A stretch of DNA of 64,000 bases from Amycolatopsis sulphurea (GCF_002564045.1 NZ_PDJK01000002.1:4774001-4838000); one strand, 5' to 3'; positions 7,259 to 16,150 are shown, counted from the first letter of the stretch. Notes: generated by a model from the letters alone, not told the origin. Program-made: numbers and translations.

Positions 7259-8454
7259 GAGAGCGGTCCGCGCCCGGCCCAGGTCCAGGCGTAGCCGGGG
7301 TCTTCGCCGGCGACGCCGCCTTCGCCGAGCGCGAGCGGGCGGAAGGTGTCGATCATCACGGCCAGCTCGTCGAAGAACTCCGCGCCGAGCGAGCGTTCCA
7401 CCGCGCCCGGCTGCGGGCCGTGGCTGTGCCCGCCCGGGTGCAGGCTGATCGAGCCCTGCTCGATGCCGGACCCCTTGCGTGCCTCGTAATTCCCGCCGCA
7501 GTAGAACATCACCTCGTCGGAGTCCACATTGGAGTGATAGTACGGCACCGGCACCGCGAGCGGGTGATAGTCGACCTTGCGTGGGACGAAGTTGCAGATC
7601 ACGAAGTTGGTGCCCTCGAAGACCTGATGCACCGGCGGCGGCTGGTGCACCCGCCCGGTGATCGGCTCGAAATCCGAGACGTTGAAGGTGTACGGGTACA
7701 GATGCCCGTCCCAGCCGACCACATCGAACGGATGCGCCGGGTACACGTACCGGGTTCCGGTCACGCCCTCCGCGCCGCGGTGCTTCATCAGCACCTCGAC
7801 GTCGGTGCCTTCGGCCAGCAGCGGTTCGTACGGGCCGTGCAGATCGCGTTCGCAGTACGGCGCGTTCTCCAGCAGCTGGCCGTAGCGGGACAGGTATCGC
7901 TTCGGTGGCGCGATGTGCGAGTTCGCCTCGATCACGTACGCACGCAAGGGTTCTTCACCGGCCGGCAGCCAGCGGTGCGTGGTGGCGCGGGGGAGTAGCA
8001 CGTAGTCACCGGCTCGGGCGGACAGCGCACCGAAGACGGTCTCCACGGTCGCCTCGCCGGACTCGACGTACACGCATTCGTCGCCGATGGCGTTGCGGTA
8101 CAAGGGGGACGCCTCGCCGGCCACGGCGTAGGAGATGCGGACGTCACCGTTGCCCAGCACCAGCCTGCGCCCGGTCACCACGTCGGCACTCTTCCAGTCC
8201 TGGCCCGCGAACAGCGAGTGCAGCTTCAGGTGCCGTGGCTTGAGCGGGCGGTTCTCGGTGAGCGTCTGATCCGGCAGCTCCCACGCGGTCGCGTCGACGA
8301 TCGCCGAGGGCACGCCCCGGTGGTAGAGCAGCGACGAGTCCGACGAGAAGCCCTCCTCGCCCATCAGCTCCTCGGAATAGAGCCCGCCGTCCGGGGTGCG
8401 GTGCTGGGTGTGCCGTTTCGGCGGGACGCTGCCCACGCTGCGGTAGTAGGCCAT
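7255..8454 (-). CDS. hmgA: Homogentisate 1,2-dioxygenase
   Basis: This 399-residue Fe(II) ring-cleaving dioxygenase converts homogentisate to maleylacetoacetate. Cupin-fold blocks are present: HPFDVVGWDGHLYPY, YHSNVDSDEVMFY with the predicted iron-ligand His and Glu, and SLHPGGHSHGPQPG. Length is slightly short of the roughly 440-residue animal enzymes but normal for actinobacteria. The ATG at 8454 is preceded by a strong GAGGAGG ribosome site. It is the first gene of a three-gene operon (dioxygenase, unknown protein, fumarylacetoacetase) joined by 4-base overlaps. Confidence 0.95.
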   Translation of the reverse strand: MAYYRSVGSVPPKRHTQHRTPDGGLYSEELMGEEGFSSDSSLLYHRGVPSAIVDATAWELPDQTLTENRPLKPRHLKLHSLFAGQDWKSADVVTGRRLVLGNGDVRISYAVAGEASPLYRNAIGDECVYVESGEATVETVFGALSARAGDYVLLPRATTHRWLPAGEEPLRAYVIEANSHIAPPKRYLSRYGQLLENAPYCERDLHGPYEPLLAEGTDVEVLMKHRGAEGVTGTRYVYPAHPFDVVGWDGHLYPYTFNVSDFEPITGRVHQPPPVHQVFEGTNFVICNFVPRKVDYHPLAVPVPYYHSNVDSDEVMFYCGGNYEARKGSGIEQGSISLHPGGHSHGPQPGAVERSLGAEFFDELAVMIDTFRPLALGEGGVAGEDPGYAWTWAGRGPLS

Positions 8455-8498
8455 CGGGTCGCCTCCTCGGGCGAGTGTTCCCGCACCTGATCGGCGCG

Positions 8499-8535
8499 AG
8501 GAATATAGTTAAAGTGTGTACTAGTTTTCTGTCAG
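8499..8535 (-). promoter_or_regulatory. Candidate promoter of the homogentisate operon
   Basis: Reading leftward, CTGACA (8535-8530), an 18-base spacer and TAACTA (8511-8506) resemble a vegetative -35/-10 pair that would start RNA about 45 bases before hmgA. TAGTT occurs on the plus strand at 8506 and 8522. The same pentamer and its complement recur in front of the nearby MarR gene, so these may be operator half-sites. Confidence 0.4.
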
Positions 8536-8567
8536 CGTAACCCACGGGCAGAGGGGAGGGAAGGGGG

Positions 8568-9101
8568 TCAGCGGCGGGTGGCGAAGCCGGCCCGGCCGGA
8601 GATCAGCTTGTCCAGCAGCAGCACGAGCACGCGCTGCTCGGCCTCGGTGAGCACCTCGACCCAGCCCGCCTCGCGTTCGTTCTGCGCGGCGAACACTTCC
8701 AGCATCTCGGCCTGCCCGGCCTCGGTCAGCGAGAGCCGCACCGACCGGCCGTCGCGCTCGGCCGGGGTGCGGGCCAGCAGCCCGTCGCCGACCAGGGTCT
8801 TGGCCAGGTTCGAGACCGCGGCCCGGCTCATTCCGGTGAGCCGGGCCGCGGCCGAGGGTTCCAGCGGCCCGGCCAGCCAGGCCACGAACAGCAGGCGGAA
8901 CGCCGACCAGGAGCGGCCGCGTGGCCGGTGCACGGCCGCTTCCAGGTCGTAGGTGACCAGGTCCGAGGCCCGGTTCAGGGTGAGCAGCACCTCGGTGGCC
9001 AGGCCGTGGCGGAACCCGAACTCCCCGGACAGCCTGCGGTTGGCCAGCGCGATGAACGACCAGAAGTCGAGCGCGTCGGGATCCGGGGCGGGTTCGGTCA
9101 T
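8568..9101 (-). CDS. MarR family transcriptional regulator
   Basis: This 177-residue protein has a winged-helix core: EPSAAARLTGMSRAAVSNLAKTL (HTH, about residues 85-107) and RTPAERDGRSVRLSLTEAG, the classic MarR wing with the conserved Asp and Arg residues. Such proteins usually repress until a phenolic ligand binds. I use the ATG at 9101; a GTG three codons upstream is an alternative. It lies 43 bases downstream of the MFS gene and about 100 bases before the homogentisate operon on the same strand, so either operon could be its target. TAGTT/AACTA motifs upstream (9113 and 9143) match those in the hmgA promoter. Confidence 0.88.
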   Translation of the reverse strand: MTEPAPDPDALDFWSFIALANRRLSGEFGFRHGLATEVLLTLNRASDLVTYDLEAAVHRPRGRSWSAFRLLFVAWLAGPLEPSAAARLTGMSRAAVSNLAKTLVGDGLLARTPAERDGRSVRLSLTEAGQAEMLEVFAAQNEREAGWVEVLTEAEQRVLVLLLDKLISGRAGFATRR

Positions 9102-9144
9102 GCCGAGCACTCTAGTTGCGCCGGCGGGGTAGTCAATATCGAAA

Positions 9145-10464
9145 CTACTTGCGGATCCCAGCCTCGCGCGGCACCTTCAGGAACGCCAGCAGCACCGCGG
9201 ACAGGATCAGGCAGCCGATCGGGAAGTACAGCCCGACCGTGACGTCGGTGTCGGTGGCCGCCAGCCCGATCGCGTAAGGCCCGAAGAACCCGCCCAGCGC
9301 GGCGATCGAGTTGATCGCGGCCAGTCCGACCGCGGTGTGCTCCTTCGACAGCACCCGCGAGGCCATCGCCCAGTACGGCGCGAGGTAGCCGAGCACCCCG
9401 ATCGCCGCCAGCGAAAGGCTGATCAGCGAAAGCGCGGGCACCGACTTGAACTGGATCGCCCCGAAGAAGCCCAGCGCGGCCGCCAGCACCAGCGTGATCA
9501 CGTGACCCTTGCGTTCGCCGGTCCGGTCGGAGTTACGGGCCAGCAGCAGCATGCCGACCGCGCCCACCACGTACGGAATCGCGCCGAGCAGCCCGATGTT
9601 CGTGGCCGAGTACTTCGGATCCAGCTGTTTGACGATGAGCGGCAGGAAGAACGTGAGCCCGTACAGCCCGCAGGCGATGAACAGGTTCGAGACGGCCAGA
9701 TGCAGCACCTTGCCGTTGCGCACGGCGCGCAGCTGGCCGAGGAACGTCTCTTTCTCCTCGGGCTGGTACTCCTTGTCGATCTCCTCCTGCAGCCAGCTGC
9801 TCTCCTCGCGCGTGAGGAACTTGGCGTCGGCGGGTTTGTTCGGCAGCCACAGGAAAGTGGCGACGCCGAGCAGCACCGCGGGCGCGCCCTGCAGGATGAA
9901 CACCCACTGCCAGCTGCTCATCCCGAACCAGTGCACGTGGTCGAGGATCCAGCCGCCGAACAGGCTGCCGAGGATCAGCGCGATCGGCTGGGCGAGGGCG
10001 AGCGTGGCGATCGCGCGGCCGCGCTCCCGGCCGCGGAACCAGAACGTCAGGTACAGCAGCAGCCCGGGGAACAGCCCGGCCTCGGCCACGCCGAGCAGGA
10101 TCCGCGCGATGATCAGGTGTGTCACGCTGGCCACGAATCCGGTCAGCACGGTCACGATGCCCCAGCTGATCGCGATCCGGCCGAGCCACAGCCGGGCGCC
10201 GACCTTCTTCATGATCATGTTGCTCGGGACCTCGAACACCACGTAGGCGAGGAAGAAGATCGCCGACGCGACGCCGAAGGTGGCGGCGGTGATGCCCAGC
10301 TCGGTGGCCATGCCGAGCTGGGCGTAGCCGATGTTGGCCCGGTCCATGTAGTTGAACACGTACAGCAGGCCGATCAGCGGCATCACGCGCAGCCCGACCT
10401 TGCGGATGGTGCGGCGCGCCAGCGGCGAATCCGCGGCTGTGGTGGTGGCGGCGGGGACGGTCAT
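9145..10464 (-). CDS. MFS transporter, anion:cation symporter type
   Basis: This 439-residue protein has about 12 hydrophobic segments. It carries ACS-family marks: an N-terminal IGLLYVFNYMDRANIGYAQL (the D-R-x-N-I motif of TM1) and VPSNMIMKKVGARLWLGRI with the cytoplasmic loop 2-3. A charged central loop (KPADAKFLTREESSWLQEEI) separates the two six-helix halves. Characterised members import organic acids such as 4-hydroxyphenylacetate or phthalate with protons. It is the last gene of the operon that starts with the NTF2-like gene at 13980, so it probably imports the operon's substrate. Which acid is unknown. Confidence 0.88.
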   Translation of the reverse strand: MTVPAATTTAADSPLARRTIRKVGLRVMPLIGLLYVFNYMDRANIGYAQLGMATELGITAATFGVASAIFFLAYVVFEVPSNMIMKKVGARLWLGRIAISWGIVTVLTGFVASVTHLIIARILLGVAEAGLFPGLLLYLTFWFRGRERGRAIATLALAQPIALILGSLFGGWILDHVHWFGMSSWQWVFILQGAPAVLLGVATFLWLPNKPADAKFLTREESSWLQEEIDKEYQPEEKETFLGQLRAVRNGKVLHLAVSNLFIACGLYGLTFFLPLIVKQLDPKYSATNIGLLGAIPYVVGAVGMLLLARNSDRTGERKGHVITLVLAAALGFFGAIQFKSVPALSLISLSLAAIGVLGYLAPYWAMASRVLSKEHTAVGLAAINSIAALGGFFGPYAIGLAATDTDVTVGLYFPIGCLILSAVLLAFLKVPREAGIRK

Positions 10465-10473
10465 GGGGATTCC

Positions 10474-11910
10474 TCAGGCGGGAGAAGGGCGGGCGTGGCC
10501 CGCGGCGGTGCGGCCGGCGATCCGGCCCATGGTGACGGCGTTCGCGACGGCGTTGCCGCCGCCCACATAACGGAGGCCCAGCACCCCGGCACCGGCCTCA
10601 CCGGCGGCGAACAGCCCGGGTACCCGGTTGCCGCGTGCGTCCAGCACTGCGGCACCAGCGTCGATTTCCAGCCCGGCGTGCGTACAGACCAACTCGGCGG
10701 GCAGCGTGCGTGCCGCGTAGAACGGCGCGGTGGCGATTTCGGCGGGCGGCTCGGCGACGCCCTTGGTGGCCAGCGTCTCGTGCCGGAGGAACTCGGTATC
10801 CTTGCCACCGTGAGGAAGTTCCCGGTTCCAGTGGTCCACGGTAGCCTGAAGCGCGGGTTCGGGCACGGCCATCTTGCCGGCCAGTTCGGTCAGCGATTCC
10901 GCGCGAAGGGTGCGCCCGGCGTCCGCTTCGGACTGAACGTGCTCGGCGCTCCAGTGCGCGTAACCCGGGGGCAGGTCGCGGCGCGCGCGTTCGTCGAAGA
11001 CCATCCACACAGGACCGTCCTGGGCGGAGATGATCCCGCTCGACACGGCGTAGGAGGCGTCCTCGTCCATGAACCGGCGGCCGTGGGAGTTCACCAGGAT
11101 CCGTGACCGTGGCGGGAATCCGGACTGCCAGTGGTGCAGGCGCTGGAAATACGCGGTGGGCAGCAGCAAACCCCTGCCGTGACCGGTGATCGACGCACCG
11201 ACCTGCGTGCCGAAGGCGAAGTGGTCGCCACGCGAACCCGGTGCGGCGACGACGAAGAGGTCTTCCCCCGCAGCGTCCGCGTCCGGGTAGTACTGGCTGC
11301 GCAGCGCCGGGTCCTGCGAGAACCCCCCGGTGCACACGACGACCGCGCCCGCGCGGACCTCGATGCCGTCGGCGACCACACCGGTCACCCGGCCCTGCTC
11401 GACCAGCAGCCGTTCCACGCGAGTGTTCAGCACCGCCTCGGCCCCGGCCTGCCGCCGCGCCCGGTCGAGCACCTGCACCAGCCCGTAGCCCTGGTCCTTC
11501 GGCACGTGCCCGCGCCAGACGTCCTCGACGCCTGCCCGCGTCAGGCCCGGCGTATGCGCGTCGTGGGACAGCTTCGCCGGAATGTCCACGCCGAGCCCGA
11601 TCAGCCATTCCACCGCGGCCCCGGCTTCGGTGCAGAACGCCTTGACCAGACCGGGTTTCAGCTGCCAGTGGTTGAGGTCGAGGTAGTGCTGGAGAAACCG
11701 GTCCGGGGAGTCCTGGACGCCGAGCGCGGCCTGCACGCTGGTGCCCGCGGCGGTGAGCATGCCCGCGGACAGCAGGGTGGAGCCACCGAGTTCCCGTTCC
11801 GATTCGAACAGCAGTACCGAGGCACCGTGTTCGGCCGCCGACACCGCCGCGGCCAGCCCGGCGCCGCCTCCGCCGAGCACGACGACGTCGGCCTGGTGCT
11901 GCGCGCTCAT
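10474..11910 (-). CDS. FAD-dependent dehydrogenase (fumarate reductase / ketosteroid dehydrogenase-like)
   Basis: This 478-residue flavoprotein begins with the dinucleotide-binding fold VVVLGGGGAGLAAAVSAAEHG and the following LLFESERELGGST. It ends with the second FAD contact GLFAAGEAGAGVLGLRYVGGG. The arrangement matches the succinate dehydrogenase/fumarate reductase flavoprotein superfamily, which includes 3-ketosteroid delta-1-dehydrogenases. It probably introduces or removes a C=C bond next to a carbonyl. It overlaps the upstream SDR stop by 4 bases and the MFS gene follows 9 bases later, so it belongs to the same operon. The substrate is not deducible. Confidence 0.85.
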   Translation of the reverse strand: MSAQHQADVVVLGGGGAGLAAAVSAAEHGASVLLFESERELGGSTLLSAGMLTAAGTSVQAALGVQDSPDRFLQHYLDLNHWQLKPGLVKAFCTEAGAAVEWLIGLGVDIPAKLSHDAHTPGLTRAGVEDVWRGHVPKDQGYGLVQVLDRARRQAGAEAVLNTRVERLLVEQGRVTGVVADGIEVRAGAVVVCTGGFSQDPALRSQYYPDADAAGEDLFVVAAPGSRGDHFAFGTQVGASITGHGRGLLLPTAYFQRLHHWQSGFPPRSRILVNSHGRRFMDEDASYAVSSGIISAQDGPVWMVFDERARRDLPPGYAHWSAEHVQSEADAGRTLRAESLTELAGKMAVPEPALQATVDHWNRELPHGGKDTEFLRHETLATKGVAEPPAEIATAPFYAARTLPAELVCTHAGLEIDAGAAVLDARGNRVPGLFAAGEAGAGVLGLRYVGGGNAVANAVTMGRIAGRTAAGHARPSPA

Positions 11911-12701
11911 CCGAGCTCACCTCCGGCTTCGGCGAGAATCCGGTGGTACAGCCCGTTGGAGACCAGCCCGCCGTCCGCGGTGATCTCGCTGCCGGTCAGG
12001 TATCCCGAGCGGTCCGACAGCAGGAACAGCACCACGTCGGTGATCTCCTCCGGGGTGCCCATCCGTCCGAACGGGACACTGCCGAGTGCGGCGGTGACGA
12101 ACGAGTCCGCCCCGGCGAGCAGCCCGGTGTCCACCAGTCCGGGGTGGACCGAGTTGACCCGGATGCCCCAGCTCGCGAAATTGCCGGCGGCCGATTTGGA
12201 CAGTCCGGTCAGTCCCCATTTGCTCGCCGAGTAGGCGGGGGAGAAATAGCCGATCTGCCCGGAGATCGAGGAGATGTTCACGATCGAACCGCCGCCGGAG
12301 TCCCGCATCAGCGGGGCTGCCGCGCGCATCCCGTGGAACGGCCCGGACAGGTTCACCGCCAGCACCTGGTCCCAGATCTCCGGGGTGGTGTCCGGGAACT
12401 CCAGCCGCCGCGAGATCCCCGCGTTGTTGACCAGCCCGCCCAATCCGCCATGCGCCGAACGGATCCGGCTCGTCACGTCCGTCCACTGTGCTGGGTCCGT
12501 GACGTCAAGTCGATATGCGGTGGCCTGTCCGCCGGTCGCGACGATCTCCTCGGCCACCGCGTCGGCGCCGGCGAGGTCGGCGACGCACACGTGCACCCCG
12601 CGCCGGCCGAGGGCGAGCGCGTGCCCGCGGCCCATCCCGTTCGCCGCGCCGGTGATCAGCACGACGCCGGGATAGCGCACGGTCTCGACTGCGTCAGACA
12701 T
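11907..12701 (-). CDS. Short-chain dehydrogenase/reductase (SDR)
   Basis: This 264-residue classical SDR has the cofactor motif LITGAANGMGRG near residue 15, NNAGIS, the catalytic serine in VNISSISG and the YSASK tyrosine-lysine pair. Acidic residues after the second strand (VADLAG) suggest NAD(H). I start it at the ATG at 12701, which overlaps the end of the upstream SDR by 8 bases; a start four codons earlier is possible. It would oxidise an alcohol or reduce a ketone in the pathway with the adjacent flavin dehydrogenase. Confidence 0.88.
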   Translation of the reverse strand: MSDAVETVRYPGVVLITGAANGMGRGHALALGRRGVHVCVADLAGADAVAEEIVATGGQATAYRLDVTDPAQWTDVTSRIRSAHGGLGGLVNNAGISRRLEFPDTTPEIWDQVLAVNLSGPFHGMRAAAPLMRDSGGGSIVNISSISGQIGYFSPAYSASKWGLTGLSKSAAGNFASWGIRVNSVHPGLVDTGLLAGADSFVTAALGSVPFGRMGTPEEITDVVLFLLSDRSGYLTGSEITADGGLVSNGLYHRILAEAGGELG

Positions 12702-13518
12702 GCCGGGAACCACCGTCGACGGCGAGGCTGTGGCCGGTCACGTAGCGTGCACTGTCGGAGAGCAGGAACAGCAGCACGCCGAACACTTCTTCGGGCGAAC
12801 CGATCCGGTGCAGCGGCACCGCGTCGAGTGCTTTCGCCAACGCCGGGGCGTCGTCCTGGATCCAGCGCGTCATCTCGGTGTCGATGTAGCCCGGTGCGAT
12901 CGAGTTGACCCGGATGCCCTGGTCGCCCAGCTCCACCGCGAGCGATTCGGTGAGATGGGCGACGGCGGCCTTGGAACTGCAGTACGCCGCGCGCCCCTTC
13001 CGCACCCGGACCGCCGAGACCGAAGCCATGTTCACGATCGCGCCGCCCGGCTGCATCTGCGCGGCGGCGGCCTGCGCTCCAAAAAGGACGCCTTCGACGT
13101 TGACCGAAAGCGTGGCCCGGATCTGTTCCGGGGTGATGTCCGGGACCTCGGCGAACGGGAAGATTCCGGCGTTGTTGACCCAGAAGTCGAGCCTGCCGAA
13201 CTCCGCCATCGCGCGCTGTGCCAGCGCGGCGTGCTCCTCGGCCCGCGTGACGTCCACTGTGGACGCGACAATCCGGCCGGCGCCCGGTTCCCCGGCCGGC
13301 GCGGTGTTCAGCTCGTCCGCGGTGGCGGTCATCGCGGCGATGTCCAGATCACCGGCCACGACGTGCACCCCACGGGTGGCGAGGCCGGCGGCGAACCGTG
13401 CGCCCATCCCGCGGGCCGCGCCGGTGATCACCGCTACCTTGCCCGGAAGTTCCGGGTACTGCGCGGTGATCGGCTGGTGCTGCACGCGGCCGGGGCCGGT
13501 CGGTCCGGGATTGCTCAT
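12694..13518 (-). CDS. Short-chain dehydrogenase/reductase (SDR)
   Basis: This 274-residue classical SDR is distinct from its neighbour. It has VITGAARGMGAR (cofactor), VAGDLDIAAM with an acidic NAD-type determinant, NNAGIF, serine in VNMASVSAV, YCSSK (catalytic Tyr-Lys) and the C-terminal SVDGG-like AVDGGSRHV. About 25 extra N-terminal residues precede the fold. The ATG at 13518 has AAGGAG 6 bases upstream. It is the second gene of the operon, after the NTF2-like gene. Paired SDRs beside a flavin dehydrogenase are typical of cyclic terpenoid or steroid breakdown, but this assignment is inference. Confidence 0.88.
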   Translation of the reverse strand: MSNPGPTGPGRVQHQPITAQYPELPGKVAVITGAARGMGARFAAGLATRGVHVVAGDLDIAAMTATADELNTAPAGEPGAGRIVASTVDVTRAEEHAALAQRAMAEFGRLDFWVNNAGIFPFAEVPDITPEQIRATLSVNVEGVLFGAQAAAAQMQPGGAIVNMASVSAVRVRKGRAAYCSSKAAVAHLTESLAVELGDQGIRVNSIAPGYIDTEMTRWIQDDAPALAKALDAVPLHRIGSPEEVFGVLLFLLSDSARYVTGHSLAVDGGSRHV

Positions 13519-13545
13519 GGTGCTCCTTGTTCTCCTTCTTCAGGC

Positions 13546-13980
13546 TCAGCCGTCGCGGCGCACGGTGCGGCGGCGGACCCGCCAGCCGTCCACGGTGTGG
13601 GTGAGCTCGTCCTCCAGCACGGTGATCCGATGCAGCCGGGGCTCGCCGCCGGAGGTGGTGCCCACGATCTGCAGATAAGCCCGCGCGCGCAGGGTTTCTA
13701 CGGACTGTCCGGTTCGTACTTCCACTGTGGACACGACGTGTCGCAGTCGTTCCCCGGATTCTTCGCAGCCGGCGTGGAACCGCTCGGCGAACGCGGTCAG
13801 CTCCGCGGTGCCGATCGCCGGCTCCGGGTAGCTGGGCGAGTCGAACCGCCCGTCCGCGGCGAAGGTGGCGGCCCACTCGGCCGCGCGACCGGAGTCGATG
13901 GCGTGGCTCTGCCGTCCGTAGAGCTGGTGCACGGCGAGTACATCCGCGGCCGGGACCGCGTCGCGGGGACTGTCCGCCAT
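13546..13980 (-). CDS. NTF2/SnoaL-like protein
   Basis: This 144-residue protein is the size of single-domain NTF2-like proteins. Its opening helix and strand (VLAVHQLYGRQSHAIDSGRAAEWAAT) lead to FAADGRFDSP, the usual SnoaL-like start, and the C-terminal strands end TVDGWRVRRRTVRRDG. Members act as isomerases, dehydratases or small dioxygenase-like partners, and no catalytic residues can be assigned here. The ATG at 13980 is preceded by GGAGG. It is first in the leftward operon and shares its control region with the divergent IclR gene. Confidence 0.78.
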   Translation of the reverse strand: MADSPRDAVPAADVLAVHQLYGRQSHAIDSGRAAEWAATFAADGRFDSPSYPEPAIGTAELTAFAERFHAGCEESGERLRHVVSTVEVRTGQSVETLRARAYLQIVGTTSGGEPRLHRITVLEDELTHTVDGWRVRRRTVRRDG

Positions 13981-14021
13981 GCCGGAACCTCCGTTGTCCC
14001 GTTCTGCTGAGTGTGCTATAT

Positions 14022-14038
14022 TCGCACGCACCGTGCGA
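14022..14038. promoter_or_regulatory. Candidate IclR operator (perfect inverted repeat)
   Basis: TCGCACGCACCGTGCGA has perfect 7-base arms around CAC and lies between the divergent NTF2-like operon (start 13980) and the IclR gene (start 14087). IclR proteins bind palindromes of this size, so this is a likely site for autoregulation and control of the operon. Confidence 0.6.
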
Positions 14039-14086
14039 TATGAACGAACAGTAGGTCGCGTGCCGAGCAATCGTCAAGGGAGTGCC

Positions 14087-14809
14087 GTGTCCGAAACCGC
14101 GGAAGCCGCGTCCGGGAACCCCGCGGCAGCGCCGTCCCGGCCCTCGCAGTCGAAGACGCTGCATCACGGGCTTCAGGTGCTGGAGCTGCTGGTGGACCAT
14201 CCGCGCGGGCTCACGCTCACCGAGATCGCCGAAGGCATCGGAGTGCACCGCACGGTCGCGCACCGGCTGGTGCGCACGCTGGAGGCGCACCACCTCTGCC
14301 GGCGCGACCGGTTCAAACGGATCTCGCTCGGCACCGGGCTGGTGCACCTCGCCGAGCCGGTGGAACAGGATCTCCGCACCCTCGCCCGTCCGGTACTGGA
14401 AGAACTTTCTGACGCCGGGGGCGCCACCGCGCACCTGGTCGTGCGCGAGGACGCCGCGCAGGTGCGGATGCTGATGATCGTGGAGCCGCGGCAGGCGCGC
14501 ATGCACGTGTCGTTCCGCAGCGGCCAGCTGGACCCGATCCACCGCGGCTCGGCCGGGCTGGCGATGCTCGCCGCCGAACCCCCGCAGCCCGGGGAACGCG
14601 AGGAGGTCACCAGCGCCCGCATGCGCGGTTACGCGGTGTCCACGGGCGAGATCGCCCCGGGCATCACGGGAATCTCCGCCGTGATCCCCGCCGGGCGCGA
14701 CGCGGCGGCGAGGAGCATCGGGCTGTCCCTGTTCGAGGCCGCGGACGCCGACCGGCTCGGCGCGCTCGTGGTCGCCGCCGCCGGACGGCTGGGCGCATTG
14801 CTCAGGTGA
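14087..14809 (+). CDS. IclR family transcriptional regulator
   Basis: This 240-residue protein has an N-terminal winged HTH (LHHGLQVLELLVDHPRGLTL, then EIAEGIGVHRTVAHRLVRTL) and a C-terminal ligand domain (AHLVVREDAAQVRMLMIVE, PIHRGSAGLAML). I start it at the GTG at 14087, 5-6 bases after AAGGGA; an earlier GTG at 14060 is in frame. It diverges from the NTF2/SDR/flavin/MFS operon and very probably controls it through the inverted repeat at 14022-14038. The effector is presumably an operon substrate or intermediate. Confidence 0.9.
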   Translation: MSETAEAASGNPAAAPSRPSQSKTLHHGLQVLELLVDHPRGLTLTEIAEGIGVHRTVAHRLVRTLEAHHLCRRDRFKRISLGTGLVHLAEPVEQDLRTLARPVLEELSDAGGATAHLVVREDAAQVRMLMIVEPRQARMHVSFRSGQLDPIHRGSAGLAMLAAEPPQPGEREEVTSARMRGYAVSTGEIAPGITGISAVIPAGRDAAARSIGLSLFEAADADRLGALVVAAAGRLGALLR

Positions 14810-15110
14810 GCCGGGGTGCGGTTCGTGCAGGTCTGCCCACCCCGCCGTCCGAAGTGGACGCTGGAGCCCGGCACCTGGTCACCCCCGCCGCCGCCCCTCG
14901 GCCCCACTCGCCCGGCGCCAAGGCTGTGAAGGGTCCCTTCACAGCCCCAGAGTCCGTGAAGGGACCCTTCACAGCCCTGCAATAGGCGGCCGTGGGTCGG
15001 CGGGCCGCTGCCGGTGCCGCCCCCGGCGTATTCGGAGGTCGCCCGATTGCGGCCGCCGCCTCGCCGGTAATCCCGATTGCGCCGGTAACCCGGCCGGTAC
15101 TGTCGGCCGC
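14810..15110. other. Intergenic region with a palindromic repeat
   Basis: About 300 bases without a gene. The palindrome at 14922-14976 is the main feature. TACTGT lies 7 bases before the GTG of the next gene, a likely leaderless promoter. Confidence 0.6.
14922..14976. repeat. Palindromic intergenic repeat
   Basis: Two small palindromes, GGCTGTGAAGGG-T-CCCTTCACAGCC and GTGAAGGGACCCTTCAC, are joined by CCAGAGTCC. This is the same family as 5201-5259 with a degenerate centre, so the long hairpin is imperfect. It lies downstream of the IclR gene and may terminate it. Confidence 0.75.
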
Positions 15111-16118
15111 GTGCCTGCCTTCGGAGCCGAATTCGCCGTCCCCGCCGGATATCTGAACACTCCCAGCATCGGCGTGCCGCCCGCGCCGGTGGCGGACGCG
15201 GTCGAGCGGGCGGTGGCGCGCTGGCGGACCGGGCAGGACACGCCGGGCGGGTTCGACGAGGCCGTGGCACGCTCCCGGCAGGGTTTCGCGCGGCTCGCCG
15301 GGGTTCCTGCCGACCGGGTCGCGGTCGGCGCTTCGGTGTCGCAGCTGGTCGCCTGCGTCGCGGGCGGGCTGGCGACGGGCTCGCGGGTGCTCGTCGCCGA
15401 GCGCGAGTTCACCAGCGTGACCTTCCCGTTCGCGCAGCGTGCGGAGGTCACCGAGGTGCCGCTTGAGGAGTTGGCCCGGCACGTCGAAGGACACGACCTG
15501 GTGGCGGTGAGCCTCGTTCAGTCCGCGGACGGACGGATCCTGGACACCGCCGCATTGCGCGCCGCAGCCGAGGCCGCCGGGGTGCCGGTCCTGATCGACG
15601 TCACGCAGGCGGCCGGCTGGCTCCCGCTGGACGTCGCGTGGGCCGACTGGATTGTCTGCGCGGGCTACAAATGGCTGTTCGCACCCCGCGGCTGTGCTTG
15701 GCTCGCAGTGCATCCGCGGGCACACGAGCGGACCAGCCCGGTCGCCGCGAATTGGTACGCGGGTGACGATCCGTGGTCCACTGTGTACGGAATGCCGCTC
15801 CGGCCGGCCCCGGACGCTCGCGCGTTCGACCTGTCACCGGTCTGGCTCGCGCACGTCGGCGCGGCCGAAGCCTTTGGCTGCTTCGGCACGCTGGACCTCG
15901 CCGAGGTCCGCGACCACAACGTCGCACTCGCCGACCTGCTGCTCACCAGGCTGGGCCTGCCGGAACAGGGGAGCGCGATCGTGGCGCTGGAGGCCGACGC
16001 GGCGCGGATCGCCGAGGTCGGCGTGGTCGCGAGCGTGCGCGACGGCCGCGTCCGGGTGGGTTTCCATCTCTACAACACCGCTGACGACGTCGAACGCGTT
16101 CTCCGCGCATTCGCCTGA
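15111..16118 (+). CDS. PLP-dependent aminotransferase class V family protein
   Basis: This 335-residue fold-type I PLP enzyme resembles the class V group (cysteine desulfurase, kynureninase, isopenicillin N epimerase). VLIDVTQAAGWLPLDV holds the Asp that contacts the pyridine nitrogen and the Gln near the ring. CAGYKWLFAPRG holds the Schiff-base lysine. The protein is shorter than the usual 380-400 residues, mainly at the N-terminus. The GTG at 15111 follows TACTGT by 7 bases, as in a leaderless message. It stands alone, and the reaction cannot be told from the sequence. Confidence 0.83.
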   Translation: MPAFGAEFAVPAGYLNTPSIGVPPAPVADAVERAVARWRTGQDTPGGFDEAVARSRQGFARLAGVPADRVAVGASVSQLVACVAGGLATGSRVLVAEREFTSVTFPFAQRAEVTEVPLEELARHVEGHDLVAVSLVQSADGRILDTAALRAAAEAAGVPVLIDVTQAAGWLPLDVAWADWIVCAGYKWLFAPRGCAWLAVHPRAHERTSPVAANWYAGDDPWSTVYGMPLRPAPDARAFDLSPVWLAHVGAAEAFGCFGTLDLAEVRDHNVALADLLLTRLGLPEQGSAIVALEADAARIAEVGVVASVRDGRVRVGFHLYNTADDVERVLRAFA

Positions 16119-16150
16119 GCGCCCGCACGACGGTGAACTACCGTAGGCCC

